64,000 nt of DNA from Lachnospiraceae bacterium V9D3004 (lineage in GTDB: Bacteria > Bacillota > Clostridia > Lachnospirales > Lachnospiraceae): assembly GCA_000621985.1 (NCBI GenBank), contig KK211381.1:96706-160705 (forward strand), read 5' to 3'. Below are positions 47,339 through 56,840 of this stretch, one piece after another. Within the stretch, counting starts at the first letter, position 1, and every line of letters starts with the position of its first letter. The position numbers were made by a program, and so were the translations under genes. The notes beneath the pieces are model-generated. The model was not told the DNA's origin. It did no database searches and was given only the letters and a program-made list of their open reading frames with translations.

Positions 47339-47686
47339 ATGAACGACATTATTAAGAAGATTGAAGATGCCCAGCTTAAGGCAGAGGTTGCCGACTTCCG
47401 TGTTGGCGATACCATTAAGGTATATGCTAAGATCAAGGAAGGTAACAGAGAGAGAATCCAGGTATTTGAGGGAACCGTTATTAAGAGACAGAACGGTGGA
47501 GCAAGAGAGACATTTACAGTTCGTAAGTTCTCAAACGGTGTAGGCGTTGAGAAGTCATGGCCGCTTCATTCCCCGATAGTTGAGAAGATCGAAGTAGTCA
47601 GACATGGTAAGGTAAGAAGAGCTAAGCTGTATTATCTGAGAGAACGTGTAGGTAAGGCTGCCAAGGTTAAAGAAAAGGTAAAGTAA
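47339..47686 (+). CDS. rplS: 50S ribosomal protein L19
   Basis: A 115-residue L19 ([14 protein letters not shown]...; [49 protein letters not shown]). The ATG at 47339 is eight bases after AAGGAGG; an upstream in-frame ATG at 47306 would read through that box and is rejected. L19 lies at the 30S-50S interface. It has its own promoter and terminator here. Confidence 0.97.
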   Translation: MNDIIKKIEDAQLKAEVADFRVGDTIKVYAKIKEGNRERIQVFEGTVIKRQNGGARETFTVRKFSNGVGVEKSWPLHSPIVEKIEVVRHGKVRRAKLYYLRERVGKAAKVKEKVK

Positions 47687-47716
47687 TAATTTTTATTGAT
47701 CAATCAGACAATGCAG

Positions 47717-47741
47717 GGGGACATATGATTATGTCCCCTTT
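47717..47741 (+). terminator. Terminator after rplS
   Basis: GGGGACAT, 6-nt loop, ATGTCCCC, then TTT. The T-run is short. The signal peptidase gene begins 80 nt later. Confidence 0.65.
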
Positions 47742-47821
47742 AATGATATTTGCAGGTTATTGATGTAAAAGGCTGCAGGATAGTATGAATCGATAGTACC
47801 AATCGGGAAGAAGTGTGAAAT

Positions 47822-48421
47822 ATGAAAAGAAGAAGATTTCTTAATAAAAACAGAAAATATTCCACATTGATGAATAACAGTTCGGGTAAATCCCGAAGAA
47901 GAAACAGGATCATAATTGAGATTCTGCTGTATGCAGTTGAGCTGGCTGTTGTTGTCGGACTGGCTTATTTTATTATTCATTACGGATTGGTAAAAACAAC
48001 TATGGTCGGTGATTCAATGAATACAACATTGTCTAACGGAGACGAGGTTCTGATCAATAAACTTATATACAGGGTGGCCAGTCCCGCAAGAAATGACGTC
48101 GTTGCCTACAGTATTAATTCGGAACACAGTAATCTCGCTATCAAGAGAATAATAGGTCTTCCCGGTGAAAGGATACTCATTAAAGAGGGAGCGGTATATA
48201 TCAACAACAATAAACTTGAAGAAGATATTGAAGTTGAACCTATGAAGACCGGAGGGCTTGCAGAAGAAGAGATAAAGCTCGAAGATAATGAATACTTCCT
48301 GTTGGGTGACAATCGTAACAACAGTGAAGACAGTCGGTTTTCCGAGATAGGAACAATTGTTAAAAAAGATATTATTGGAAAAGTATGGATAAAAATGGAT
48401 AATTATTCATTTATTAAATAA
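47822..48421 (+). CDS. lepB: Signal peptidase I (first copy)
   Basis: A 199-residue type I signal peptidase: short basic cytoplasmic tail, one membrane helix (about 30-53), then the outside catalytic domain. The nucleophile is Ser65 (MVGDSMNTTL) and the general base Lys108 (LAIKRIIGLPGE). The box GDNRNNSEDSR is present. It cleaves Sec-type signal peptides such as those of the xylan-degrading enzymes in this window. The upstream ribosome binding site is weak. A second copy follows rbgA. Confidence 0.95.
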   Translation: MKRRRFLNKNRKYSTLMNNSSGKSRRRNRIIIEILLYAVELAVVVGLAYFIIHYGLVKTTMVGDSMNTTLSNGDEVLINKLIYRVASPARNDVVAYSINSEHSNLAIKRIIGLPGERILIKEGAVYINNNKLEEDIEVEPMKTGGLAEEEIKLEDNEYFLLGDNRNNSEDSRFSEIGTIVKKDIIGKVWIKMDNYSFIK

Positions 48422-48444
48422 ACAGAAAGTTTAGAGAAGAATTA

Positions 48445-49299
48445 ATGAATATACAATGGTATCCCGGTCATATGACCAAAGCGATGCGTATGATGCAGGA
48501 GAATATTAAACTTGTTGATGTTATTATTGAGATAATTGACACCCGAATACCCGTATCAAGCAGAAATCCGGACATCGCAAAACTTGCAAACGGTAAGATA
48601 AGGGTAATTGTTCTTAATAAATTTGATCTTGCCGATGACGTGGCTTCAAAGAAATGGAAAGCATATTTTGAATCAGAAGGTTATAACGTTGCAATAACCA
48701 ATTCCAAATCCGGAAAAGGAGTCAGGGCTGTTAATGATGTTATAATGAAAGCCTGTCATGAGAAGATTGAAAGAGATCGTAAACGCGGCATAATAAACAG
48801 ACCCGTGAGAGCAATGATCGTTGGAATACCGAATGTCGGCAAGTCCACATTTATTAACTCATTTGCCGGTAAAGCGTGTGCAAAGACAGGCGATAAACCG
48901 GGCGTTACAAAAGGAAAGCAGTGGATAAAGCTTAATAAGAATGTTGAACTGCTTGATACTCCGGGAGTACTGTGGCCTAAGTTTGAAGATGAAAAAACCG
49001 GGATCAATCTTGCGCTTATCGGTTCTATCAATGATGATATAATCCAGATAGAAGAGCTTGCTTATAAATTACTTGAAATATTGTCCGGTTCGTACAAAGA
49101 CAGACTGAAAGAATATCTGGGAAGTGAACCGGATGGGAGTCCGTACGAATTACTCGAAAGATTTGCGGTCAAAAGAGGCTGTATAGCAAAAGGTGATTCG
49201 CTCGATACAAACAGAGCTGCAATATTGCTTTTGGACGATTATCGTGCCGGAAAAATTGGAAGAATTACGTTGGAGGATGTGGAGGATATTAAAGATTAA
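48445..49299 (+). CDS. rbgA: Ribosome biogenesis GTPase RbgA (YlqF)
   Basis: A 284-residue circularly permuted GTPase: the G4 motif NKFD (about residue 54) comes before G1 GIPNVGKS (about 127-134) and G3 DTPG. It starts MNIQWYPGHMTKAMR, the family hallmark. It assembles the late 50S subunit. The gene sits between two signal peptidase genes, with 23 nt and 27 nt gaps. Confidence 0.96.
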   Translation: MNIQWYPGHMTKAMRMMQENIKLVDVIIEIIDTRIPVSSRNPDIAKLANGKIRVIVLNKFDLADDVASKKWKAYFESEGYNVAITNSKSGKGVRAVNDVIMKACHEKIERDRKRGIINRPVRAMIVGIPNVGKSTFINSFAGKACAKTGDKPGVTKGKQWIKLNKNVELLDTPGVLWPKFEDEKTGINLALIGSINDDIIQIEELAYKLLEILSGSYKDRLKEYLGSEPDGSPYELLERFAVKRGCIAKGDSLDTNRAAILLLDDYRAGKIGRITLEDVEDIKD

Positions 49300-49326
49300 T
49301 ATCCATATATGTCAGGGGGCAGTCCG

Positions 49327-50121
49327 ATGTATGACGAGAATAAGATCAAAGACAGTCTTGAATTTGTCGATCAGATAAAGATGTACTATAACTTCGATCC
49401 CGAACATATAAGGGATCGTTTTCCTGATGATGAAAAGTCTGATATTTCTTTAAACGATCATTCGGATGATCATCAGGGGAATTATCTGAAAAAAGACGAT
49501 GACAAGAAAGTTGAAGATCCGATATCGGTAGAAGACGAAGACAGTACTGTTTGTGAGTCCGTTGCGGAAGAGGATTCTGAGAACAGTGAAAAAACATCGG
49601 GGATTGCCGGTGATATTCTGTATATATTCGCATGTATGATCATTTCCATAATTGTTGCATTTGCATTTACAAGACTTGTTGCACATCATACCGTTGTAGA
49701 TGGCAATTCAATGACCAATACACTTGATGACGGCGACTGTCTTATAATTGAAAAGATATCTTATTACATGCATCCGCCCGAAAGATATGACATTATCGTA
49801 TTTCCTTTCTCAAGTGACACGAATTATATTAAAAGGATAATCGGTTTGCCGGGAGAAACGGTTCAGATCAAGGAAGGCTATGTATATATTAACGATAAAA
49901 AACTTACCGATGATATATACGGAAGAGAGACGATCAATAATCCCGGTCTGGCAGAATCACCGGTTAAGATCGGAGAAGATGAATATTTTGTTATGGGTGA
50001 CAACAGGAATTCCAGTTACGACAGCCGTAAATCGGATGTTGGTCTGGTTAAGAAAGAGGATATTGACGGTAAGGCGGTTTTCAGGCTGTGGCCGTTCGAC
50101 GGTTTTGGAACCGTAGAATGA
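49327..50121 (+). CDS. lepB: Signal peptidase I (second copy) with long acidic tail
   Basis: A 264-residue signal peptidase. Start at 49327 is eight bases after AGGGGG. Residues 1-90 are a charged, Asp/Glu-rich cytoplasmic extension, absent from the first copy. The helix is at about 93-115, nucleophile Ser128 (DGNSMTNTL), base Lys169 (YIKRIIGLPGE), then GDNRNSSYDSR. The two copies are clearly diverged. A rnhB gene, often found after rbgA in Firmicutes, is not here. A strong hairpin terminator follows. Confidence 0.94.
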   Translation: MYDENKIKDSLEFVDQIKMYYNFDPEHIRDRFPDDEKSDISLNDHSDDHQGNYLKKDDDKKVEDPISVEDEDSTVCESVAEEDSENSEKTSGIAGDILYIFACMIISIIVAFAFTRLVAHHTVVDGNSMTNTLDDGDCLIIEKISYYMHPPERYDIIVFPFSSDTNYIKRIIGLPGETVQIKEGYVYINDKKLTDDIYGRETINNPGLAESPVKIGEDEYFVMGDNRNSSYDSRKSDVGLVKKEDIDGKAVFRLWPFDGFGTVE

Positions 50122-50144
50122 ACTTAATAATGTGATGTAGAAAA

Positions 50145-50187
50145 AATAGCTTTTCTTTTGTGCAACATGCATAAAAGAAAAGCTATT
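50145..50187 (+). terminator. Terminator after the second lepB
   Basis: AATAGCTTTTCTTTT and AAAAGAAAAGCTATT form a perfect 15-bp stem; the loop itself contains a GTGCA/TGCAT pairing. ATTTGG follows. Confidence 0.8.
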
Positions 50188-50301
50188 ATTTGGTAAAAAC
50201 AAATATTCTATTGTTGTTTTTGTATAATTTGTGTTGGAATTTTTGTAAATCATTATGTTCTCTTTTTTGTTATGCTTTACAGTAAAAAAGGAGGATGATG
50301 T

Positions 50302-51201
50302 ATGGATTACAAAGAATTTGTTAATGAGATCATTAAAAACGTAAAGGAAAGGCTGGGTGAATACTATGATGTATCATACAATGAACTGACGAAGAATAAT
50401 TCCTGTTTATATACCGGAATAATTATAAGCAGTAAAAAGAAATATGGTAATAATTTTACTTCACCGGCTATCTATCTTGAGGAATACTATAAAATGTACA
50501 ATTCCGGTATGGCTCTTAATGTGATTACAGACAGGATAATCGCAGTTTACAGGGAATGCTGCAGATATGGTATGAAAATAAGTAAAAATGATATTACCAA
50601 AGACAAGCTTCCTGACAGAATATTCTACAGACTGGTCAATTACGAATTGAATCAGGATATGCTTAAGTATTCGCCGTATATTCCTTTTATGGATCTTGCC
50701 GTTACATTTCATTATCTTTGTTCGGGAAATGATAAAAATATCCAGAGCTTCAGGATAACTGACAGGTTAATGAATGAATGGAAGCTTGATATTGACGATA
50801 TGTATACGATGGCCGATAACAACATGAAACGCTTGTTCCCTGAAAAGATAATTGATCTTAAGACCATAATGCTGAGATTTCTTGGTCTGTCGGATTACAT
50901 GAATATCAGTGGACCAGAAATGTATGCATTAACCAATAAATATTGTCTTAACGGTGCGGCTACGATGTTATATACTACAAGCATTCAGGAAATGGCTGAA
51001 ATCAATAATACGGATGTGTTCATTTTGCCGAGCAGTATTCATGAGATCATAATAATCCCGGCTGAAAGAGAAGTTAACGGAGATAATCTGAGGAAAATGG
51101 TCATAGATATTAACAGAGAACATGTTGCAAAAGAAGAATGGCTTTCCAATAATGTTTACAGATACTCTCACGAAACCGGACAGATTGAGATCTTTGAATA
51201 A
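50302..51201 (+). CDS. DUF5688-like protein of unknown function
   Basis: A 299-residue soluble protein with no signal peptide or membrane segment. The N-terminus (MDYKEFVNEIIKNVKERLG, ...AIYLEEYYKMYNSG) resembles DUF5688 proteins that are frequent and often multi-copy in Lachnospiraceae. It has a helical middle, and a C-terminal region containing DVFILPSSIHEIIIIP and REVNGDNLRKMV. I recognise the family by pattern only, and no function is known. AAAGGAGG precedes the ATG. It is flanked by a terminator upstream and a repeat fragment downstream. Confidence 0.7.
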   Translation: MDYKEFVNEIIKNVKERLGEYYDVSYNELTKNNSCLYTGIIISSKKKYGNNFTSPAIYLEEYYKMYNSGMALNVITDRIIAVYRECCRYGMKISKNDITKDKLPDRIFYRLVNYELNQDMLKYSPYIPFMDLAVTFHYLCSGNDKNIQSFRITDRLMNEWKLDIDDMYTMADNNMKRLFPEKIIDLKTIMLRFLGLSDYMNISGPEMYALTNKYCLNGAATMLYTTSIQEMAEINNTDVFILPSSIHEIIIIPAEREVNGDNLRKMVIDINREHVAKEEWLSNNVYRYSHETGQIEIFE

Positions 51202-51203
51202 AA

Positions 51204-51229
51204 GTTACCATTTACAGTTCCCCACGCCC
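51204..51229. repeat. Solo end of the intergenic repeat family
   Basis: GTTACCATTTACAG followed by TTCCCCACGCCC resembles the end at 58403-58428 (TTATTCACGGTTTCCCACGCC) and the termini at 9194-9209 and 9356-9369. No inverted partner was seen nearby. Confidence 0.5.
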
Positions 51230-51246
51230 TTAACCCATAATATCAA

Positions 51247-51276
51247 TTGACAATGATTTAAAATAAGGTGTATAAT
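51247..51276 (+). promoter_or_regulatory. Promoter of galE
   Basis: TTGACA (51247-51252), 18 bp, TATAAT (51271-51276): both hexamers are perfect consensus. It lies 40 bp before the galE ATG. Confidence 0.85.
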
Positions 51277-51316
51277 TTAACAGTATGTATTTTGCTGAAA
51301 AAGGAGTTAATATTTT

Positions 51317-52330
51317 ATGTCAATTCTTGTTACAGGCGGTGCCGGATATATTGGTTCCCATACAGTGGTGGAATTACTTGATGCCGGTTATGAAGTGGTT
51401 GTACTTGATAATCTTGTCAACTCGAGCAGGGAATCATTAAAACGTGTTGAAGATATCACAGGTAAAAAAGTGACGTTTTATGAGGCGGATATAAGAGACA
51501 AAGAGGCCCTTTGCAATATTTTTGATAAAGAGAATATTGAATGTTGTATTCATTTTGCAGGACTTAAGGCTGTTGGTGAGTCTGTTGCAAAACCGATGTT
51601 ATATTATGAGAATAATATTAGCGGAACGCTCGTTCTTCTGGGTGTTATGGCTGATCATAACGTTAAGAATATTGTTTTCTCATCCTCGGCAACGGTTTAC
51701 GGTTCTCCGAAGGAGATTCCGATAACAGAGAACTGCCCGAAGGGGGATATAACCAATCCGTACGGACAGACCAAATCAATGCTGGAACAGATAATGACTG
51801 ATATACACACAGCCGATAATGAATGGAATGTAATACTGCTCAGATATTTTAACCCGATAGGTGCGCATCCTTCGGGAAAGATCGGAGAGAATCCTAACGG
51901 TATTCCCAATAACCTTATGCCGTATATTACCCAGGTCGCTGTCGGTAAGCTTGCATGCCTCGGTGTATTCGGTAATGATTATCCTACGCATGACGGAACC
52001 GGAGTACGTGATTATATACATGTTGTAGATCTTGCAAGGGGTCATGTCAAGGCACTGAGTAAGATTGAAGAGAATGCCGGATTGTGCATATATAATCTTG
52101 GAACCGGAAAAGGTTACAGTGTTCTTGATGTCGTTAAGAATTTTGAAGAAGCTTCGGGATGCCACATTCCGTATGAGATAAAACCGAGAAGAGCTGGCGA
52201 TATAGCCGAGTGTTATGCCGATCCCTCAAAAGCAAATGAAGAACTTGGCTGGAGGGCCGAATTCGGAATTGGAAAGATGTGCGAAGATTCATGGAGATGG
52301 CAACATAATAATCCAAACGGTTACGAATGA
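51317..52330 (+). CDS. galE: UDP-glucose 4-epimerase
   Basis: A 337-residue short-chain dehydrogenase-type epimerase interconverting UDP-glucose and UDP-galactose. NAD binding: [11 protein letters not shown]. Catalytic Tyr-x3-Lys: YGQTK, with SSSATVYG supplying the Ser/Thr. Substrate loop: [14 protein letters not shown]. Length standard (about 330-340). It may serve cell-surface polysaccharide synthesis or galactose use. No other sugar nucleotide genes are adjacent. Confidence 0.96.
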   Translation: MSILVTGGAGYIGSHTVVELLDAGYEVVVLDNLVNSSRESLKRVEDITGKKVTFYEADIRDKEALCNIFDKENIECCIHFAGLKAVGESVAKPMLYYENNISGTLVLLGVMADHNVKNIVFSSSATVYGSPKEIPITENCPKGDITNPYGQTKSMLEQIMTDIHTADNEWNVILLRYFNPIGAHPSGKIGENPNGIPNNLMPYITQVAVGKLACLGVFGNDYPTHDGTGVRDYIHVVDLARGHVKALSKIEENAGLCIYNLGTGKGYSVLDVVKNFEEASGCHIPYEIKPRRAGDIAECYADPSKANEELGWRAEFGIGKMCEDSWRWQHNNPNGYE

Positions 52331-52504
52331 TCGTTTAAGGACCTGCCAAGTTTATGACAGATTTTATTATTAAGATACCTGTGTTTAGCACCCTATGAAA
52401 ACATAATTATTTCATATGAAAAGCAAACTTTTCCTACGAAATCTTCATGTTTACATTGGATGTTGAACATAAACATAATATAAAGAAAAGGAATGGCTTA
52501 AAAC

Positions 52505-54592
52505 ATGACAAAAAAAATGACTGGATTAATGACGGGAACGGGCGTATACGGTTTTGTTGGAAGAATAGGTTCATTGATGCTTGCGTCGGCTTTGTTCGTA
52601 TCGGGATTTGCCGGAACGGGAGTGGAAATTCCCGCTAAAGCAAAGGGCAAGGCAGCTTTAGCTTCTAAGAGAATGTCACTTAATGTTGGAAGTAAAAAGA
52701 CGATCAAGATCAAGAATAAGAATTCAAAATGCAGTTATACATTCTCTTCTAATAAGAAGAAGATCGCAACTGTTACAAAGAAAGGTGTTGTTAAGGGAGT
52801 TAAGCAAGGCACGGCTAACATTACCGTAAAGGAAAAGACTAAAGCGGGTAAAGCGACCAAACTCGGTGTTGTTAAGGTAACAGTCAATAAAAAGGAGAAA
52901 AAGGACAATACTGTCATTGTGAGCAGTTCACCTGTTGTCACTCAGGCTGTGCAGACCGGGACGAGTGGAATCATGCCTGCAGAAACACCGTCAGTGACAA
53001 CTGGTCCCGAGGCTACTGCAAGTCCGACTCCGTTATATCTGTCATTTGATTTTTCGGATCATGATATATCTATGTTCAAGGCGCAGGGAGACGGTGTGAA
53101 GATCGAATTGTCAAATGCCGGGTACAATGACGATGCATGCCTTAAAGCTGTCAATCGTACAGAAAGAAACAGTTGGACAGGGTGCGGTATGGCCATTGAT
53201 CTTTCAAAGTATCTTAAAGGCGGAAAACTGTATAATATCACATGTTATGTAATGTGTGATAAGGATGCCAATATTTCAATGAAGAGTATGAACGGTAACG
53301 GAGGCGGTGGCTTCTCATGGCCGTCACAGGTCGGTGAGAGCGTAAAAGTTACCGGCGGACAGTGGTCTGTTATGAAATCGATATATTCGACTCCGGACAG
53401 TATAGGCAACAGCCTTACTTTATTCTGGGATGCCGACAATACTGCAGATATGTATGTGGATTCAATCGAGATTGTTGAATCAGCCGGAATGGACAGCACT
53501 TTTAAAGATCTGTTCACTGAGATATTCGGCAACATAGGAACATGTAATACATATTCGCAGATGAGAGACAACAAGACATTCACAACTTCGCTTTATAACA
53601 GTGTAACTATGGAGAATGAGACCAAACCGAATACATTCATTAACGGAAGTAATTTTGGCGGTGGAATCAATCTGTCTTCAACTCTTCCTGACGGATATAT
53701 ACTTCCTGACAGCTATAAAGATTCAAAATATCCGGTGCTTAACTTCTCGGAATTTGATAACGTAATCAATACAGCATATGAATATGGTTTCAGAGTAAGA
53801 TTCCATGTACTTGTCTGGCATTCGCAGACACCGGGTGCTTTCTTCAGAAAAGATTACAACGGTGACAGCGGATATGTTAGTTCCGATGTGATGGATGGAA
53901 GAATGGAATATTATATTCGTAACGTGATCAATCATATATACAATACTGCTCATGGAAAAGATGTTGTGTATTGTATGGATGTAGTCAATGAATATTTCCA
54001 TAACTATGACAGTAACCAGAAATCACCGTGGAATTCGGTATATTATCCGGAAGAGAAGTCACAGAGTGACAGAACCAATAAGCCTGTATATGTCAAGAAA
54101 GCATTCCAGATAGCTTATGATGAACTTAAACAGTTCGGACTTGAGAATACTGTTAAGTTATTCTATAACGATTACAATACTTATGAAGTTGCCGAAGATA
54201 TTATTACTATGATCAATTATGTCAATGAAGACGGTAAAGTTTGTGCAGGTGTTGGAATGCAGTCCCATCTGGATGTCGGTTATCCAAATGTTGAAAAGAT
54301 CGAAAGAACCATAGATGCATTTGCAAGAGAAGGTTTCGAGATTCAGATCACCGAGCTTGATGTAACAGATTACAATAATTCCGGATTACAGCCGCAGTAT
54401 TATTATGATCTGATATATATGCTTGTAAGCAAGAAGAAGTCCGGAGTTAATATTACAGGACTTACATTCTGGGGCTTGTGTGATACCAATTCATGGAGAA
54501 GAGACGGCAAGCCGTTATTGTTCAGCGCATTGTTCAGTCCTAAGGATGCATATTACAAGGCTATAGAAGCAGCGAAGGCTGCATGGAAATAA
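52505..54592 (+). CDS. Secreted GH10 xylanase with N-terminal Big_2 and CBM22-like domains
   Basis: A 695-residue secreted enzyme. Signal/anchor helix about residues 12-40. A lysine-rich Big_2 Ig-like domain (about 53-130, SLNVGSKKTIKI ... ATVTKKGVVKGVKQGTANITV) comes first, followed by a Thr/Pro linker. A CBM22/CBM4_9-like sandwich lies at about 178-325. The GH10 barrel (about 330-690) has acid/base Glu496 (MDVVNEYFH) and nucleophile Glu617 (QITELDV). It differs in architecture from the first GH10 enzyme (9510-11618), which has C-terminal CBM13 modules. The esterase gene starts 22 nt later with a Big_2 domain of the same type, suggesting joint action on acetylated xylan. Confidence 0.93.
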   Translation: MTKKMTGLMTGTGVYGFVGRIGSLMLASALFVSGFAGTGVEIPAKAKGKAALASKRMSLNVGSKKTIKIKNKNSKCSYTFSSNKKKIATVTKKGVVKGVKQGTANITVKEKTKAGKATKLGVVKVTVNKKEKKDNTVIVSSSPVVTQAVQTGTSGIMPAETPSVTTGPEATASPTPLYLSFDFSDHDISMFKAQGDGVKIELSNAGYNDDACLKAVNRTERNSWTGCGMAIDLSKYLKGGKLYNITCYVMCDKDANISMKSMNGNGGGGFSWPSQVGESVKVTGGQWSVMKSIYSTPDSIGNSLTLFWDADNTADMYVDSIEIVESAGMDSTFKDLFTEIFGNIGTCNTYSQMRDNKTFTTSLYNSVTMENETKPNTFINGSNFGGGINLSSTLPDGYILPDSYKDSKYPVLNFSEFDNVINTAYEYGFRVRFHVLVWHSQTPGAFFRKDYNGDSGYVSSDVMDGRMEYYIRNVINHIYNTAHGKDVVYCMDVVNEYFHNYDSNQKSPWNSVYYPEEKSQSDRTNKPVYVKKAFQIAYDELKQFGLENTVKLFYNDYNTYEVAEDIITMINYVNEDGKVCAGVGMQSHLDVGYPNVEKIERTIDAFAREGFEIQITELDVTDYNNSGLQPQYYYDLIYMLVSKKKSGVNITGLTFWGLCDTNSWRRDGKPLLFSALFSPKDAYYKAIEAAKAAWK

Positions 54593-54614
54593 TATTCCGG
54601 TAAAGGAGATATAT

Positions 54615-56690
54615 ATGTTGTCAAAGAATTCAAAACGTTCTATCGGTATGGCTCTTACAGCTTCGCTTATTGCAGGGGTGGCTGTTCTTGGCTACAGGGC
54701 TGTTAAAGCAAAGAAATCGGCTGTAAGCAAAACAAACATAAGCCTGAAAGTAGGTAAGAGTAAAAGGGTATCTATTAAGAACAATAAGAGGAATTGCACA
54801 TATACTTTCAGGAGTAACAGACCCGGTGTTGCAATAGTTAACAGGAACGGTAAGATAACCGCACTAAAAAAAGGTGTTGCAAAGATCACTGTGTATGAGA
54901 TCAAAAATGGAAGAAAGAAGATTGTTGGCGTGATCAAAGTCACGGTTAATCCTATTGTGATCAAAGCATCTGATGATCCGGATGCAGATGTTTCTGATGA
55001 GGACGATCCGGATTCCGACACTTCGGATTCTCTTGCTTCGGTTGTCAGCGTTAATGATTTGAAGTCACATGTTTGCAGGATGATAGAACCGGCGATAGAA
55101 CCGGCATTCGGTTCGTACCGGTTTGATGGTTTTACGTTAAATGGCAGTTGCGTGATCCCTATGAACGGGCTGATGAAATACGGCGGAAAGTGTGAAGTCA
55201 GATTCAGGGCCGGACAGAGTTCGGGAAGCGACAAGGATATTTCCATTGGTTATTCCGGCAGCAAATACAGTAAGGGATTCGATAAGAATGGAGAGCGGTT
55301 TGTAGGACAGTCTGATACGATAACCGTAAGATCCGGTGAATCATTGGAATACAGTACCACACTTACTGTAGATAAGTATATGCTTGACTGTGTAATTAAT
55401 CTTTCGGCAGATGCCGGTACGGATATAGAGATATCTGATATCAATGTTACGACATATCCGTTTGACGGCGGTGATTATCAGACAATGATCGATGATTCAC
55501 TTATCAGCGTAGGTAACAATTCAAGACTTAAGAAGGTTATTAACAAAGCGCTTGCAGGTGAACATGTAACATTAGCATATCTTGGAGGATCCATTACGGA
55601 AGGCTGCGCAGCTACGGATGTGTCTGTGAATTCCGACTGTTATGCTGAAACTTCATATAAAGAATTCAGGCAAAAGTATGGTGCGGGCGATGGAAGCAAT
55701 GTTCATTTCATTAATGCGGGAATGAGCGGAACACCTTCATCATTAGGTGTTATAAGATTCCGGAATGATGTGCTTAATGAGATGGAATACGGTAAGTTCC
55801 CGGATGTTTTGTTCATAGAATTCGTTGTAAATGACCATGAGGAATGTACTCAGGGTGAAGGCATCGAGAGTCTCATCAGAATGGGACTTGAGCAGGGATG
55901 CGCTGTGTTCCTTGTTTTTTCACATACAGTTAATTTTGATACACATAAGCAGGAATATTATATTCATCTTGGTGAAAAATACGATCTACCTATGGTTAGC
56001 GTTAAGAATATGATGAAACCGCTTCTTGATCCGAATAATACGAGAGGTTGTGATGTGTCTGAGTGGTTTTTCTGGAATGACAGACTTCATCCGGATGTTA
56101 CAGGGCACAGATTCATGGCGGATATGATCATGAATGTATTTGACAAAGCTTATGAGGAGGAAGAAGATCCCGACTCTGTTATACTTGAAGAGACAGATCC
56201 TGTATACGGAGATTCATTTACAGGAATGACACTTATAGATTCAGATGTTGATATAGAAAAGATTGATGCTATTGAGTGGCTTTCTGTCGGAAGCTTTGGT
56301 GACAAAGACAGTAGCCAGAACATATTCCAATATAAGAAAGGCGGCAAGGAAGGAGTTGAGTGGTTTCCCAACTGCTGGATGCATCAGAAAGGCTTTGAGA
56401 GCTTCAGAGCGTCTGTCAAATGCAGCAATATGATGATCGCTTACAAACTTGCCAATGATCAGAATTTTGGAAAGGCTGAACTTTATGTTGACGGTATCCT
56501 GAAAGAGACAATGGATGGATATAGAAGCGATGGCTGGAATAACGCAACAGTGAGTGTTGTTTTTAAAGACAAAGATATTGCTTCGCATGAATTTGAGATC
56601 AGGATGACTGCCGGAAATGAGGACAAGAAGTTTACGATATATGCTATCGGTTATACCAATAGGGATGAATATAAGAGATCAATGGAATAA
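54615..56690 (+). CDS. Secreted SGNH-type esterase with Big_2 domain
   Basis: A 691-residue protein. N-terminal hydrophobic helix (about 11-30), then a Lys/Arg-rich Big_2 domain (about 38-115) and an acidic spacer (DDPDADVSDEDDPDSD). A beta-sandwich lies at about 150-285. The SGNH hydrolase domain (about 305-515) has nucleophile Ser326 (LGGSITEG), an Asn block (FVVNDHEE) and the Asp489-x-x-His492 dyad (DRLHPDVTGH). A C-terminal sandwich of about 130 residues ends the protein. Co-transcription with a GH10 xylanase points to acetylxylan or similar carbohydrate ester cleavage. CE family assignment is not possible by eye. AAAGGAG precedes the ATG. Confidence 0.82.
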   Translation: MLSKNSKRSIGMALTASLIAGVAVLGYRAVKAKKSAVSKTNISLKVGKSKRVSIKNNKRNCTYTFRSNRPGVAIVNRNGKITALKKGVAKITVYEIKNGRKKIVGVIKVTVNPIVIKASDDPDADVSDEDDPDSDTSDSLASVVSVNDLKSHVCRMIEPAIEPAFGSYRFDGFTLNGSCVIPMNGLMKYGGKCEVRFRAGQSSGSDKDISIGYSGSKYSKGFDKNGERFVGQSDTITVRSGESLEYSTTLTVDKYMLDCVINLSADAGTDIEISDINVTTYPFDGGDYQTMIDDSLISVGNNSRLKKVINKALAGEHVTLAYLGGSITEGCAATDVSVNSDCYAETSYKEFRQKYGAGDGSNVHFINAGMSGTPSSLGVIRFRNDVLNEMEYGKFPDVLFIEFVVNDHEECTQGEGIESLIRMGLEQGCAVFLVFSHTVNFDTHKQEYYIHLGEKYDLPMVSVKNMMKPLLDPNNTRGCDVSEWFFWNDRLHPDVTGHRFMADMIMNVFDKAYEEEEDPDSVILEETDPVYGDSFTGMTLIDSDVDIEKIDAIEWLSVGSFGDKDSSQNIFQYKKGGKEGVEWFPNCWMHQKGFESFRASVKCSNMMIAYKLANDQNFGKAELYVDGILKETMDGYRSDGWNNATVSVVFKDKDIASHEFEIRMTAGNEDKKFTIYAIGYTNRDEYKRSME

Positions 56691-56711
56691 TTGTAACTAA
56701 TGATAACTAAT

Positions 56712-56745
56712 ACAGCACCGGTTATATACATATAACCGGTGCTGT
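56712..56745 (+). terminator. Hairpin after the esterase gene
   Basis: ACAGCACCGGTTAT and ATAACCGGTGCTGT are perfect 14-bp arms with a 6-nt loop, 22 nt after the stop. The following TCATAAAA is not T-rich, so it could also be a processing stem. Confidence 0.65.
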
Positions 56746-56840
56746 TCATAAAACAAGAGTGTTATAAACAGCATATCATATGATTAAAGTCATCTGGTAT
56801 TGCATGATAAAGAAAAAAATATAAAGGGAGGTATGGACTT

